Shown: positions 45,119 to 57,127, counted from the first letter of the stretch. The stretch: 64,000 nt of DNA from Protonemura montana (GCA_947568835.1 OX387604.1:29489351-29553350); one strand, 5' to 3'. The notes: a model not told the origin generated them from the sequence alone. Translations and numbers: made by a program.

Positions 45119-46723
45119 AGCTCAGCTCCTCCCCTACCCATCCCAACCAGACAACTTCTACTTGAATACACCCCCGCTATCCCAACCAGCAATCCCTTTG
45201 AAGCTCTAGCCAACATGGACACCGAAGAAAATACTCCAGCAGACTCCCAACCAATGATCCCGGCGGCAAAGGGAACAAAAGGTCCACCCCCGCCTCCACT
45301 TATTATAAGCGACATACCAAACTTCTTGGGTCTCGCCAGAACACTGCAAGGCCTCTGTTCACATCAACTTACCTTTGCCACTTCCTCATATGGTAACAAA
45401 CGTCTTAAGGCTGGAAGCATAAATGACTTCCGAAAAATTACAGCTCATCTAACAGACCAAAACATACAATATCACACATTCTCCTTAAAAGAAGAGAAAT
45501 GTATCAAGTTGGTGATCCGAGGGATTGATGGATCGATTACCGCTGAGGATGTTAAAATTGCTCTAGAGGAGGAACATGGGATAATGACCGAAAAAGTAGC
45601 ACAGCTGACATCCTTTCGCAACACCAACCCCGCATCCGGAGAGGATGGCAACAGATCCAGGAAACCATTGCCCCTCTATGTTGTCTATTCCAAAAACAAA
45701 ATAGCAGCAAAAAGAATCCGAAACCTAGATAGACTCTGCTACTGTAAAATCACTGCTGTTGATGACTTCCGTCCCCCTAAGGGCCCCACCCAGTGCTATC
45801 GATGCCAGGGCTTCGGGCACACGTCGGGTAACTGTGCGCACACTCCTCGCTGCCTCAAATGTGCCCAACAACATCTGACTGTCCATTGCTCTAAGGCAAG
45901 GAGCGAACCCGCCAGGTGTGCAAATTGCGGGCAGTCGCACACGGCTAACTACCGTGGGTGCTCTGCCTACAGCAATGCACAAAAGCGCCTGGATCACAGA
46001 GCTAACACTCAAACCAGAAGCGTCATTCCTTCCGGTCGGCCCCAGTTCGACACGGCTCATCACCGTGCAGCTCAGGGCGCCTGGACCAATAATAATCTGG
46101 CGGACAAACTCCCTCCTCCTGAGCTTGCAGCTGATGCCAATGTATGGTGCACACAACATGATTCAGTTCATAATCAGCAGTCGGAGTCAAGGCGCGCAGG
46201 CCTAGACGGTGCACTGGGGCCCTGGTCCCAGGTGACTGATCGGGGACCACAAGGGACGGAATCACAAATCCACTACCAGGACAGCTCAATCCCGTCAGCT
46301 TCTAACTCGGCCCATAACCCAACAACAGCTGCTACTGACACAATTGTTCCTTCACTTAGCAATAACACAAATCGGCGGCCTGAGACACCACCAACCCCCT
46401 CAGACGGGCACCAAGAAGAGCGAATTCCCCACGTTCACAATCCATTCAGACGCCAGCCTCAAACCAACAAAGAGCCATGGCTATGGCAGCAACAAACCAC
46501 TACTCATCATCCTCCCAATCATCACCCACACCAACCAGTTCACCATCAAGTGCTAAACCCTCAACTCTGAAACAGCTGGGAACAATGGGCCAACCAACTT
46601 CTGATGGAAGTCCTATATGCTCCACCTCAACAGCGAGTCCAAATCATCCTATCCAAAACCATACCACTTCTCATGATACAAACAGCCATGCCTAACCACA
46701 CCCAATATGGCAGCACACCCTAA
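45119..46723 (+). pseudogene. ORF1 of element F, zinc-knuckle gag-like protein with one nonsense codon
   Basis: Relative to B, the N-terminal half is absent. The pre-C2HC-like block (IPNFLGLARTLQGLCSHQLT, KLVIRGIDGSI) and three knuckles (CYRCQGFGHTSGNC, CLKCAQQHLTVHC, CANCGQSHTANYRGC) are intact. At 46568-46570 a TGA replaces the Trp of LWNSWEQW. The frame then stays open to TAA at 46721-46723, ending QYGSTP, so a single G-to-A change explains the break. Confidence 0.85.
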
Positions 46724-48945
46724 AAACCTACCGAAAAACCTGACCATTGTTGCGTGGAACGCAAACAGCGTAAGGCAAAAGAAAGATGAACTTGCGCTGT
46801 TCCTCTCAAACCACCGCTGCGACATAGCGCTCATAAATGAGACTTTCCTTAATCCAGGGCAAACCTTTAAAATCCCAAATACCACCATCTACAGGAACGA
46901 CAGGACTGGCCACGGGGGGGGGGGGGAACAGCTGTAGTGGTCCGCCGTGGAATCTCACACCATGAAATACCCCTACCGCCCCTCAAGTCAATAGAGGCTA
47001 CAGCAATCGTAGTAGAAACTAAGTCAGGCCCAATAAGGTTGATAGCAATTTACAAACCCCCCAAAAATCAGGGACCCGAACCGAAATGATTAAAGGTTCT
47101 GGTTCCGGTTCCGGTTCCTAATTTTTTCAAATTAGGGTTCTGGTTCTGGTTCCGGTTTTACATTTTTAAAGGTTCCGGTTTCGGTCCCGGTTCCAAATTG
47201 TTGAGAGGGGTTCAGGTTCCGGTTCCTAATTTTCTCAAATAAGGGTTCTGATTCCGGCTTTAAGTTTAAAAAGGTTCCGGTTCCACTTGATAAATATAGC
47301 GTTATTTTTTTTAATTTTGCTGTTGTACAGGTTCAAGTTTTAGTAGTTTTTAGTGACACTTAGTTTTGTTTTTCCATCTGCCAGGGACAGTTCTTTTTCC
47401 TCACATTGGGTTTCAAAGCACACGAAGCCAGTTGCATAAAAGATAGGGGTGTAACGAAGTCGTAATAATTTGTTTGATTCAATTTCTCTGCACCAGTCGA
47501 GTTAAAGAGTAGTAGTAGTAGTTACAGAGTATGTACGGAGTAAAAAAGGCAGGCTAGTCCATCTCTATAAGACAAAGCATGCACGACAAGGGGTTAGTTT
47601 GTTTGAGGCTTTCAAGTAAAAAAAGTAAAGAAATGGATTTACGGTTACACTCTGATGGGGACAGGCAAAGGGTTATTTAACACTAGACATAAAATTAACT
47701 ATAAACTGGATAAACCAACTTTTCAAAATTATAAAAGGGGGCCCACCTATGCGGGTTGTGAGCTTTATAGGGCATTGCCGGCGGATCTTCAATTCAAAAT
47801 TGTGCTCAAGAATTTTCTATTTGAAAAATGATTTTATACTGTAAAAGATTTTTTACTGTATAAGGTAGAGACAATGAAAAATTGTAGTGTAAATGTAAAT
47901 ATTATAGTCCCTAAAAATGTTGCTATGGATACATAAGACGTATATGTTGTTTAAAATGCCTTGTGTTTTCCCCAAACAAAATCGTGGATACAAGATGAGT
48001 CAATAGATGTTTTCGGAACAAACCAGTGAAACATTTTTTTTTCGTGTGGAAAAATTAAAAACAAAAAAGTTGTAAACATAATAAGCAAATAATTTTAATC
48101 TGAATTTCTGAAATCTCAATACATCGGAACCTTTCAGGAACCGAAAAGAACCCATGATTTAATAAGGGTCCCGGTTCCGGTTCCGGTTCTTGGAAATAAA
48201 TAATAACGGTTCTGGTTCCGGTTTCGGTTCCAAGAAAATACGGGTTTTTTCGGGTTCCGGTTCCGGTTTCGGTTCCGGTTCGGGTCCCTGCCAAAAATAA
48301 ACTGGATACTACCGACATAGACACTATTCTCAAAGACAGCATTCCAACCCTCATCTCCGGAGATTTGAATTCCAAACATCCGTCCTGGAACTCGAGAACC
48401 ACGAATCCCAGTGGAAGATTACTCTTTACCCACTGCTCTTAAAAATACTATATTGTCATGGGCCCGGACACACCCACTTACTTCTCAGACGCGGGTCACA
48501 GACCGGATGTCCTCGACATAGTGCTAGCCCACAACATCAGCTGCTCAGTCAGGCTCAGCACTATCTCTGAACTGAGCTCAGACCACAATCCCTTGTTGAT
48601 AGAATATGGTAACGAAGTAATCGAGGTACTCCCCCAGCCCAAGCTAGACCTTCGCAAAATTGACTGGGACAAATTTAAAAACCAAGTAACACAGGCGATC
48701 AGTTATCAAAACAAAACCCCGCCAACAAACACAGAAGAGGTCGATGCCAGCCTAACTGACTTGACTGACATTATAACTCAGAGTATAAACACCCAGACCC
48801 AAGCACCCAAAACCCAAACCAGACAAAAACCAAAAGGACCAAACAGAGATTTTCCCACAAACATCCTGGAAACCATTAAGGCCAAAAACAGACTGAGAAA
48901 AAATGGCAAAAACATGGGAACCCAGTCACCAAGACACAACTGAAC
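46707..48945 (+). pseudogene. ORF2 of element F: endonuclease domain, interrupted
   Basis: ATG 46707 overlaps the ORF1 stop by 17 bases. Endonuclease motifs VAWNANS, INETFLN and YRNDR are followed by a long G run near 46915 that shifts the frame (GHGGGTAVVVRRG is split). Coding reaches YKPPKN at 47068, is interrupted by MITE G1, and resumes at 48299 (KLDTTDIDTIL, SGDLNSKHPSWNS, then MGPDTPTYFSDAGH, SSDHNPLL). A TAA near 48440 and later shifts add damage. Confidence 0.83.
47069..48290. mobile_element. hAT-type MITE G1 (non-autonomous)
   Basis: The 1,222-bp element has perfect 15-bp inverted ends CAGGGACCCGAACCG and an 8-bp target duplication CCAAAAAT (47061-47068 and 48291-48298). Both ends are packed with GGTTCCGGTTCC-type repeats. 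No transposase frame is present. The middle (about 47676-47880) resembles a non-LTR RT C-terminus (CELYRALPADLQ, FLFEK). So the element is mobilised in trans and carries an older retroelement scrap. Confidence 0.9.
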
Positions 48946-48981
48946 GCTCTGACTAGGGAACTACAGGCTAAAATAACTGAC

Positions 48982-49374
48982 CTAAAAATGTTGCTATAGA
49001 TACATAAGACGTATATGTTGTTTAAAATGCCTTGTGTTTTCCCCAAACAAAATCGTGGATACAAGATGAGTCAATGGATGTTTTCGGAACAAACCAGTGA
49101 AACATTTTTTTTTCGTGTGGAAAAATTAAAAACAAAAAAGTTGTAAACATAATAAGCAAATAATTTTAATCTAAATTTCTGAAATCTCAATATAACTTCG
49201 GAACCTTTATGGAACCTTTAAGGAACCGAAAAGAACCCATGATTTAATAAGGGTTCCGGTTCCGGTTCCGGTTCTTGGAAATTAATAATAACGGTTCTGG
49301 TTCCGGTTTCGGTTCCAAGAAAATACGGGTTTTTTCGGGTTCCGGTTCCGGTTTCGGTTCCGGTTCGGGTCCCT
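48982..49374. mobile_element. Partial second copy of MITE G (G2)
   Basis: It is nearly identical to 47910-48290 of G1, ending in the same CGGTTCGGGTCCCTG terminus, but lacks the left two thirds. A 12-base insertion near 49210 distinguishes it. Confidence 0.88.
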
Positions 49375-49499
49375 GCTTTATTCATTGTTAGGATTTTTCT
49401 TATACATGACCAAACATCCACTGGGTCGAAAACGACCCAGTAAGCACATATGGGTGCTTTTCAACTGTAACCTAACTTTTCACGATTTATTACTTTTTC

Positions 49500-52400
49500 T
49501 TGATTTTCACTAATTTTGTTGATGTTCCGAATAGGTCAAGAAGAACTTTTACTACTCTTGAAATCTTGGAGGAGCTTGACACTTTACAAGACATCCACGC
49601 TACCTCCGTTGACGTTTATCTCACTCCACCTGACGATGATGGACCAGAAACTGACGGTGATTCTGGAGACGAAGACGATTGCAACGATCCGAATAGACTA
49701 AGTAGGAAGCAGCTTATGGCTGAGGCTGAAATAGTATTAGATTCTGGTGAAACGTTCATTGATGACTCAATTGCGCCGCAACCCTTAGCAGTCGCTACTA
49801 TTTCCAGCAGTGTAGCAAGTACCAGTCATGATACAAAGACTGTTATTGTTCTTCATGATGAAAGAAATCGAGCGCCAAAACTTAGAGCAAAAAAAAACAC
49901 TCACGCAACCTGATCAACGTAACTGGGTTGACAGGGATTTGCCACAAAACCGCGCTACCAACAGATTGCAGATTGGAGCCTGAACAACATATAAATGCTC
50001 ATTTAAATGAAGCCAGTCATCCAGCTGATTTTTTCGAGCTATTTATGGATTCAACTGTTGTGACCAACATTGTGAAATATTCGGTGAATTATGCCGTATC
50101 AAAGAATAACCCGTCGTTTGAGTTGTCCGTTGATGACGTGTACACACTTATGGGGATTCTTTTCGTAAGTGGATATGTTCCTCTTGCACGTCGGAGAATG
50201 TTCTGGGAGACTCAAGACGACGTTCACAATGTTTTAGTTTCGGGCGCAATGCGACGCAATCGTTTCGAAGAGATTTTCCGATACTTGCACGTTACGGACA
50301 ATGATCGATTACCTGAAGGAGACAAATTTGGTAAAATACGACCATTGCTTGATGAGCTAAACCAAAACTTCCTGAAGTATGTTCCGATCGAGGCGGAAGT
50401 TTCCATAGACGAGTCCATGATTCCGTACTTTGGACGTCACGGATGCAAGCAATTTATCCGTGGGAAATCAATCCCATTTGGTTTCAAAGGATGGGTTTTG
50501 GCCCAAAGACTTGGATATTGCCTCCAAGTTGATGTATATCAAGGACGTGATGGCTTGCGAGTTCCTGAGATGGGTCTGGGGGAATCTGTCGTGCTAAATT
50601 TTGCTAATTTTTTGAAAAATTCTTACAATAATGCGAATTTTTCATTGTATTTTGACAACTTTTTCACTTCAGCAAAACTGATCACTAAGCTAGGTGAAAT
50701 CAGTTTTTTTGGTACTGGTACCGAAAGAGGCAACAGAACAGAAAGATGCCCACTTATCTACTCCACGGATATGAAGAAAGCCGATAGGGGCACCTACGAT
50801 TTTAAAATCGACAAAGTGAACAATATCATAGCTTGCAAGTGGAAAGATAACGCTGTTGTGACTGTCATGTCCAACAAGTCCATCCGCTGCAAAAAGCGTC
50901 GAGGTACAGCGCAAAAGAAAAGAAGAAGGTTGATGTGGCTCAACCACGCATGTTTTCCATGTACAATCGATTCATGGGAGGAGTTGACCAAATGGACAAC
51001 AGCGTCGCGAAGTACCGAATTGGGATGCGCGGCAAGAAATGGTACATGCCAATCATCATGTGGCTTATTGATGACTGCATGAACAATGCGTGGATGCTTT
51101 CAAGAGCATGCGGTCACAAAATGGACAATTTGTGTTTTCGTCGATCAGTCGCACGATGCCTGATCATGAAGTATGGCATACGACCCGTCGCGTCTGGACC
51201 ATTTAGGCCAGTGAGAGGTGCCTTTCGTGTTCCCGTTGCAGTCCGAACACACGAAGCAGCACATCTTATTGTAACCAAGCAGGCAAGAAGAAGGTGTGTA
51301 GTTTGTGCAAGCAAGCAGCACATCTTATTGTAACCAAGCAGGCAAGAAGAAGGTGTGTAGTTTGTGCAAGCAAGCAGCACATCTTATTGTAACCAAGCAG
51401 GCAAGAAGAAGGTGTGTAGTTTGTGCAAGCAAGCAGCACATCTTATTGTAACCAAGCAGGCAAGAAGAAGGTGTGTAGTTTGTGCAAGCAAGCAGCACAT
51501 CTTATTGTAACCAAGCAGGCAAGAAGAAGGTGTGTAGTTTGTGCAAGCAAGCAGCACATCTTATTGTAACCAAGCAGGCAAGAAGAAGGTGTGTAGTTTG
51601 TGCAAGCAAGCAGCACATCTTATTGTAACCAAGCAGGCAAGAAGAAGGTGTGTAGTTTGTGCAAGCAAGCAGCACATCTTATTGTAACCAAGCAGGCAAG
51701 AAGAAGGTGTGTAGTTTGTGCAAGCAAGCAGCACATCTTATTGTAACCAAGCAGGCAAGAAGAAGGTGTGTAGTTTGTGCAAGCAAGCAGCACATCTTAT
51801 TGTAACCAAGCAGGCAAGAAGAAGGTGTGTAGTTTGTGCAAGCAAGCAGCACATCTTATTGTAACCAAGCAGGCAAGAAGAAGGTGTGTAGTTTGTGCAA
51901 GCAAGCAGCACATCTTATTGTAACCAAGCAGGCAAGAAGAAGGTGTGTAGTTTGTGCAAGCAAGCAGCACATCTTATTGTAACCAAGCAGGCAAGAAGAA
52001 GGTGTGTAGTTTGTGCAAGCAAGCAGCACATCTTATTGTAACCAAGCAGGCAAGAAGAAGGTGTGTAGTTTGTGCAAGCAAGCAGCACATCTTATTGTAA
52101 CCAAGCAGGCAAGAAGAAGGTGTGTAGTTTGTGCAAGCAAGCAGCACATCTTATTGTAACCAAGCAGGCAAGAAGAAGGTGTGTAGTTTGTGCAAGCAAG
52201 CAGCAAATCTTATTGTAACCAAGCAGACAAGAAGAAGGTGTGTAGTTTGTGCAAGCAAGCAGCACATCTTATTGTAACCAAGCAGGCAAGAAGAAGGTGT
52301 GTAGTTTGTTCAAGCAAGCAGCACATCTTATTGTAACCAAGCAGGCAAGAAGAAGGTGTGTAGTTTGTGCAAGCAAGCAGCACATCTTATTGTAACCAAG

Positions 52401-53157
52401 CAGGCAAGAAGAAGGTGTGTAGTTTGTGCAAGCAAGCAGCACATCTTATTGTAACCAAGCAGGCAAGAAGAAGGTGTGTAGTTTGTGCAAGCAAGCAGCA
52501 CATCTTATTGTAACCAAGCAGGCAAGAAGAAGGTGTGTAGTTTGTGCAAGCAAGCAGCACATCTTATTGTAACCAAGCAGGCAAGAAGAAGGTGTGTAGT
52601 TTGTGCAAGCAAGCAGCACATCTTATTGTAACCAAGCAGGCAAGAAGAAGGTGTGTAGTTTGTGCAAGCAAGCAGCACATCTTATTGTAACCAAGCAGGC
52701 AAGAAGAAGGTGTGTAGTTTGTGCAAGCAAGCAGCACATCTTATTGTAACCAAGCAGGCAAGAAGAAGGTGTGTAGTTTGTGCAAGCAAGCAGCACATCT
52801 TATTGTAACCAAGCAGGCAAGAAGAAGGTGTGTAGTTTGTGCAAGCAAGCAGCACATCTTATTGTAACCAAGCAGGCAAGAAGAAGGTGTGTAGTTTGTG
52901 CAAGCAAGCAGCACATCTTATTGTAACCAAGCAGGCAAGAAGAAGGTGTGTAGTTTGTGCAAGCAAGCAGCACATCTTATTGTAACCAAGCAGGCAAGAA
53001 GAAGGTGTGTAGTTTGTGCAAGCAAGCAGCACATCTTATTGTAACCAAGCAGGCAAGAAGAAGGTGTGTAGTTTGTGCAAGCAAGACCACAAAGGCCTGC
53101 GTAAAATGCACCGTTGCACTTCACTACAAGTGTTTTATGCTATTTCACCAAAAGTGA
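49500..53157 (+). pseudogene. piggyBac transposase pseudogene
   Basis: The N-terminal acidic region is at 49500-49913 and the catalytic core at 49928-51082 and 50935-51333, in three frames; shifts lie near 49915-49970 and 50925. The core shows the catalytic aspartates: SIDESMIPYFGRHG, YFDNFFTSAKL and GGVDQMDNSVAKYRIG. The region YNRFMGGVDQMD follows the second shift. The C-terminal cysteine-rich domain begins THEAAHLIVTKQARRRCVVC; after 31 repeats of this segment the natural end (CASKTTKACVKCTVALHYKC) resumes and stops at 53157. The lesions exclude function. Confidence 0.88.
51254..53085 (+). repeat. 59-bp minisatellite, about 31 copies, derived from transposase coding sequence
   Basis: The unit starts AAGCAGCACATCTTATTGTA and ends GTAGTTTGTGCAAGC. 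It encodes, in one frame, the first CxxC of the piggyBac cysteine-rich domain. Copies are almost identical (rare changes near 52205, 52230 and 52310), which indicates recent expansion or homogenisation. The period is not a multiple of three, so each copy changes frame and stops appear. Confidence 0.95.
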
Positions 53158-53322
53158 ATGTTTTCAAGCTAGATTTAGAGAATATGAATAGGAATAACAT
53201 ATAATGTAAGTTATTTGTATTATGGCGTATGTTGCACATTGTAAAAATTGAATAAATAAAAAAATAAAATAAAAAAAAGTGCATTCGTATGTGCCCACTG
53301 GGTCTTTTTTGACCCACTCATT

Positions 53323-53714
53323 ATTTCAGGAACCGATCCAAAATATGATAATTCCAGAATTTCGTTTTCTTGTATAAAAATAAAGGGTAAGTTCCCAACT
53401 TTTCATCAAATTTGGAGCCAAAAATAGTTGTGGGCATTAATGAGTAATATGTATCGTTGATGCTCACCCCAAAGTTTTATTTCCGTTTGTAAATATAAGA
53501 ACATATGTATCTATAAAAGAGACCGTTTGTAAATATAAGAACATATGTATCTATAAAAGAGACCGTTTGATCAAAGAGTGGGTTACCTCGGGCCGTTTAA
53601 CATTTCCCATCAATCGACGAAGCAACCATTGATCGGTTCATTTCTAAACAAAAATCTATATATAGACAATTTCTTCGGCTACCAACGGTGTCTGAGCTGA
53701 ATTCATTGATTCTA
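53323..53714. other. Short AT-rich stretch with a 40-bp direct duplication
   Basis: No gene is seen. The segment CCGTTTGTAAATATAAGAAC followed by ATATGTATCTATAAAAGAGA occurs twice in tandem at about 53484-53566. Confidence 0.6.
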
Positions 53715-54915
53715 TTGTCTAGCTCATATTGCCATCTTGTCTAGCTCATATTGCCATCTTGTCTAGCTCATATTGCCATCTTGTCTAGCTCATATTGCCA
53801 TCTTGTCTAGCTCATATTGCCATCTTGTCTAGCTCATATTGCCATCTTGTCTAGCTCATATTGCCATCTTGTCTAGCTCATATTGCCATCTTGTCTAGCT
53901 CATATTGCCATCTTGTCTAGCTCATATTGCCATCTTGTCTAGCTCATATTGCCATCTTGTCAAGCTCATATTGCCATCTTGTCTAGCTCATATTGCCATC
54001 TTGTCTAGCTCATATTGCCATCTTGTCAAGCTCATATTGCCATCTTGTCTAGCTCATATTGCCATCTTGTCAAGCTCATATTGCCATCTTGTCTAGCTCA
54101 TATTGCCATCTTGTCTAGCTCATATTGCCATCTTGTCTAGCTCATATTGCCATCTTGTCTAGCTCATATTGCCATCTTGTCTAGCTCATATTGCCATCTT
54201 GTCTAGCTCATATTGCCATCTTGTCTAGCTCATATTGCCATCTTGTCTAGCTCATATTGCCATCTTGTCTAGCTCATATTGCCATCTTGTCTAGCTCATA
54301 TTGCCATCTTGTCTAGCTCATATTGCCATCTTGTCTAGCTCATATTGCCATCTTGTCTAGCTCATATTGCCATCTTGTCTAGCTCATATTGCCATCTTGT
54401 CTAGCTCATATTGCCATCTTGTCTAGCTCATATTGCCATCTTGTCTAGCTCATATTGCCATCTTGTCTAGCTCATATTGCCATCTTGTCTAGCTCATATT
54501 GCCATCTTGTCTAGCTCATATTGCCATCTTGTCTAGCTCATATTGCCATCTTGTCTAGCTCATATTGCCATCTTGTCTAGCTCATATTGCCATCTTGTCT
54601 AGCTCATATTGCCATCTTGTCTAGCTCATATTGCCATCTTGTCTAGCTCATATTGCCATCTTGTCTAGCTCATATTGCCATCTTGTCTAGCTCATATTGC
54701 CATCTTGTCTAGCTCATATTGCCATCTTGTCTAGCTCATATTGCCATCTTGTCTAGCTCATATTGCCATCTTGTCTAGCTCATATTGCCATCTTGTCTAG
54801 CTCATATTGCCATCTTGTCTAGCTCATATTGCCAACTTGTCTAGCTCATATTGCCATCTTGTCTAGCTCATATTGCCATCTTGTCAAGCTCATATTGCCA
54901 TCTTGTCAAGCTCAA
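53715..54915. repeat. 22-bp minisatellite, about 54 copies
   Basis: The unit TCTTGTCTAGCTCATATTGC plus CA repeats for 1.2 kb. Variant units with TCAAGCTC cluster at both ends (near 53960-54080 and 54880-54910), and the centre is uniform, the pattern expected when arrays grow from the middle. No unique spacers are present. Short leucine/isoleucine-rich frames are a by-product of the repeat. Confidence 0.95.
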
Positions 54916-55144
54916 CTAGTTAATGACAAACTTATCTTTGGTGAAATGAAATTACCGGTCGTTTCATTCTTTGATTTGATTTATTTTTTATTGTTTTTAC
55001 AAAGTACATTGTTTAACAATTTATTTAATATATCTAATAACTTAATACAAGTATAACTTATACAAGTTTACATCCACTGCAGTTTAATTAAGTCAAAATA
55101 TATCACGTCGTTCATTTAACTGGGTTATTATATTTAATGAGGGC

Positions 55145-56540
55145 CGATTTAAATTCGTCGCAAGAATAAAATTCTCCTTCAATGAGAAATTATTTAATTG
55201 AGAGTTTACAGGTGGCGAAGTTTGATGTTTTTAAATTATTTGGTAGCAAGTTAAATAGCCTAAAGCCAGAGAGTTTAGTTTGTCGTTTAATTTGTGTTTC
55301 TGCCATAGAATCTCTTTGAACTTCAAAGCAACCCCTGAACTTCAAAGCAACCCCTGAACTTCAAAGCAACTCCTGAACTTCAAAGCAACCCCTGAACTTC
55401 AAAGCAACTCCTGAACTTCAAAGCAACCTCTGAACTTCAAAGCAACTCCTGAACTTCAAAGCAACTCCTGAACTTCAAAGCAACTCCTGAACTTCAAAGC
55501 AACTCCTGAACTTCAAAGCAACTCCTGAACTTCAAAGCAACTCCTGAACTTCAAAGCAACTCCTGAACTTCAAAGCAACTCCTGAACTTCAAAGCAACCC
55601 CTGAACTTCAAAGCAACTCCTGAACTTCAAAGCAACTCCTGAACTTCAAAGCAACCCCTGAACTTCACAGCAACCACTGAACTTCAAAGCAACTCCTGAA
55701 CTTCAAAGCAACTCCTGAACTTCAAAGCAACTCCTGAACTTCAAAGCAACCCCTGAACTTCAAAGCAACCCCTGAACTTCAAAGCAACTCCTGAACTTCA
55801 AAGCAACCTCTGAACTTCAAAGCAACTCCTGAACTTCAAAGCAACTCCTGAACTTCAAAGCAACTCCTGAACTTCAAAGCAACTCCTGAACTTCAAAGCA
55901 ACCTCTGAACTTCACAGCAACCTCTGAACTTCAAAGCAACTCCTGAACTTCAAAGCAACTCCTGAACTTCAAAGCAACTCCTGAACTTCAAAGCAACTCC
56001 TGAACTTCAAAGCAACCCCTGAACTTCAAAGCAACTCCTGAACTTCAAAGCAACTCCTGCTTTGCGTCTGATGGTCATGTGATTTCTTGTAGGAAAAAAG
56101 TTAGCGTTAAGTTTAATACAAATTTAGAGTTTGAAAATATATAAGTTCGGCAACGTCATTACTTTTAGATTTTTAAATTGCTTGCGACACGTTGAATTTG
56201 GTTTTAAATGAAGAATAATTCTAATGACTTTTTTTTGTAAAGAAAAAACATTTTTGGCATTTGAACCATTACCCCAAAATATTATACCGTAGCTAATAAG
56301 AGACTCAAATAGTCCGTGATGGATAGATTTTAGGGAGTTAGCAGGGACGACCCTTTTCAAAACACGAATGGCAAAGCATTGTTTTAAAAGTTTATTTTTT
56401 AGCCTAGCAATGTTCATTGCCCAATCAAGATTTTTATCGAATTCTTGTCCCAAAAAAGTTACATGGCTAGATATTTCTAATATATCGTTGCCAGCAAAAA
56501 TTTCAAGTTTTTCTTGTGTAATAGATCTAATGTTTTTAGT
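55145..56540 (-). pseudogene. Non-LTR reverse transcriptase C-terminal remnant, split by a minisatellite
   Basis: The minus-strand part at 56540-56124 reads SHVTFLGQEFDKNLDWAMN, then HGLFESLISYGIIFWG, LQKKVIRIILHL and CRKQFKNLKVMTLPNLYI. This is the standard C-terminal domain after an RT core. After the 19-bp array it resumes at about 55316 (AETQIKRQTKLSGFRLFNLL, later SCDEFKSALI) and ends near 55145. The core RT is missing and stops are present. It is a different family from elements A-F, nearer to AT-rich CR1/Jockey types by appearance only. Confidence 0.7.
55317..56058. repeat. 19-bp minisatellite, about 39 copies
   Basis: The unit TGAACTTCAAAGCAACTCC repeats for 742 bp with C/T variation at one or two positions (CAACCCC, CAACTCC, CAACCTC). 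It lies exactly between two consecutive parts of the RT C-terminal remnant, so it probably arose within that coding sequence. Confidence 0.95.
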
Positions 56541-56651
56541 TTAAAAGTGAATCAGTTTATTTTTTTTCGTATTTCTTTAGTATTAGTAGTATTTCGTATT
56601 AGTTTTTAGCTAAATTCACCTCGAGTTCAGCTAAAAATCATCCAGCTTAAA

Positions 56652-56990
56652 TTGCACGACTTCCTCGATTTCCAACTTGTATCGAAGGGCCATAACTTCA
56701 AGACTATACCTTACACCAAAGTTAAAAGTATTATGTACAATGCAAAGGAACCCAGCCTTATTCGCTATCGCTTATCCTTTGCAGAACCAGAAATAATAGT
56801 AAAACTTTTCATAACACAAGCTGTTAGGGTAAAATCCCCTAATTCTGTGAACTCGCCGCTTTTCAAAAAAGTCATGGCAATAAACCAGCCAGCAATTTTG
56901 GTACCCGAGAAAATTGCAGACCTCAAAAAAATGTTTCGCTATATGCCCCCTGTGGATGCGGAATATTTCCGCAGCATTCTATCCTTGTAA
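56652..56990 (+). CDS. Unrecognised 112-codon frame
   Basis: The frame starts near 56652 without a clear initiation context. It encodes a basic protein with YTKVKSIMYNAKEPSLIRYR, VKLFITQAVRVKSPNSV and a C-terminal KKMFRYMPPVDAEYFRSIL. The ending resembles the last segment of some DNA transposases, but I cannot name a family. No introns, inverted repeats or partner domains were found nearby. It may be a transposon fragment or chance. Confidence 0.35.
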   Translation: MHDFLDFQLVSKGHNFKTIPYTKVKSIMYNAKEPSLIRYRLSFAEPEIIVKLFITQAVRVKSPNSVNSPLFKKVMAINQPAILVPEKIADLKKMFRYMPPVDAEYFRSILSL

Positions 56991-57127
56991 TTGCTTTTAC
57001 TAATTGTGTGAATAGTTAATTGAAGTTTACAATTTTGCTGGGGTATTTTAGACCAAAATTTGCTATTTAGAATTTAGAATTTACATTAACGATTTGTACG
57101 TACTAACGGTACTAACGGATTTAATAT

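Larger units (their letters stand above)
45119..48981 (+). mobile_element. Element F (Jockey-like, close to B), 5'-truncated and interrupted
   Basis: It begins within ORF1 (PPLPIPTRQLLLEYTPAIPT) and includes the rest of ORF1 and the endonuclease part of ORF2. The hAT-type MITE G1 interrupts it at 47069-48290. It is cut off at 48981 by a partial second copy of that MITE. RT and 3' end are missing. Confidence 0.85.
49417..53322 (+). mobile_element. piggyBac-like DNA transposon, degraded and enlarged by a minisatellite
   Basis: The left end carries CACTGGGTCGAAAACGACCC and GCACATA. The right end, inverted, carries GTGGGTCAAAAAAGACCC and GGGCACATA. These form imperfect inverted repeats of about 40 bp. 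The usual TTAA duplication is not visible on either side, so the ends have mutated or are inexact. A frameshifted transposase lies inside, and 1.8 kb of 59-bp repeats has grown in its 3' coding region. Confidence 0.83.

Noticed and set aside
49417-53322. A TTAA duplication for the piggyBac element
   Set aside because: No TTAA is found next to either inverted repeat; the ends are approximate.
53715-54915. Regular 22-bp repeats resembling a CRISPR array
   Set aside because: Units are directly adjacent with no unique spacers, and the context is eukaryotic. It is a minisatellite.
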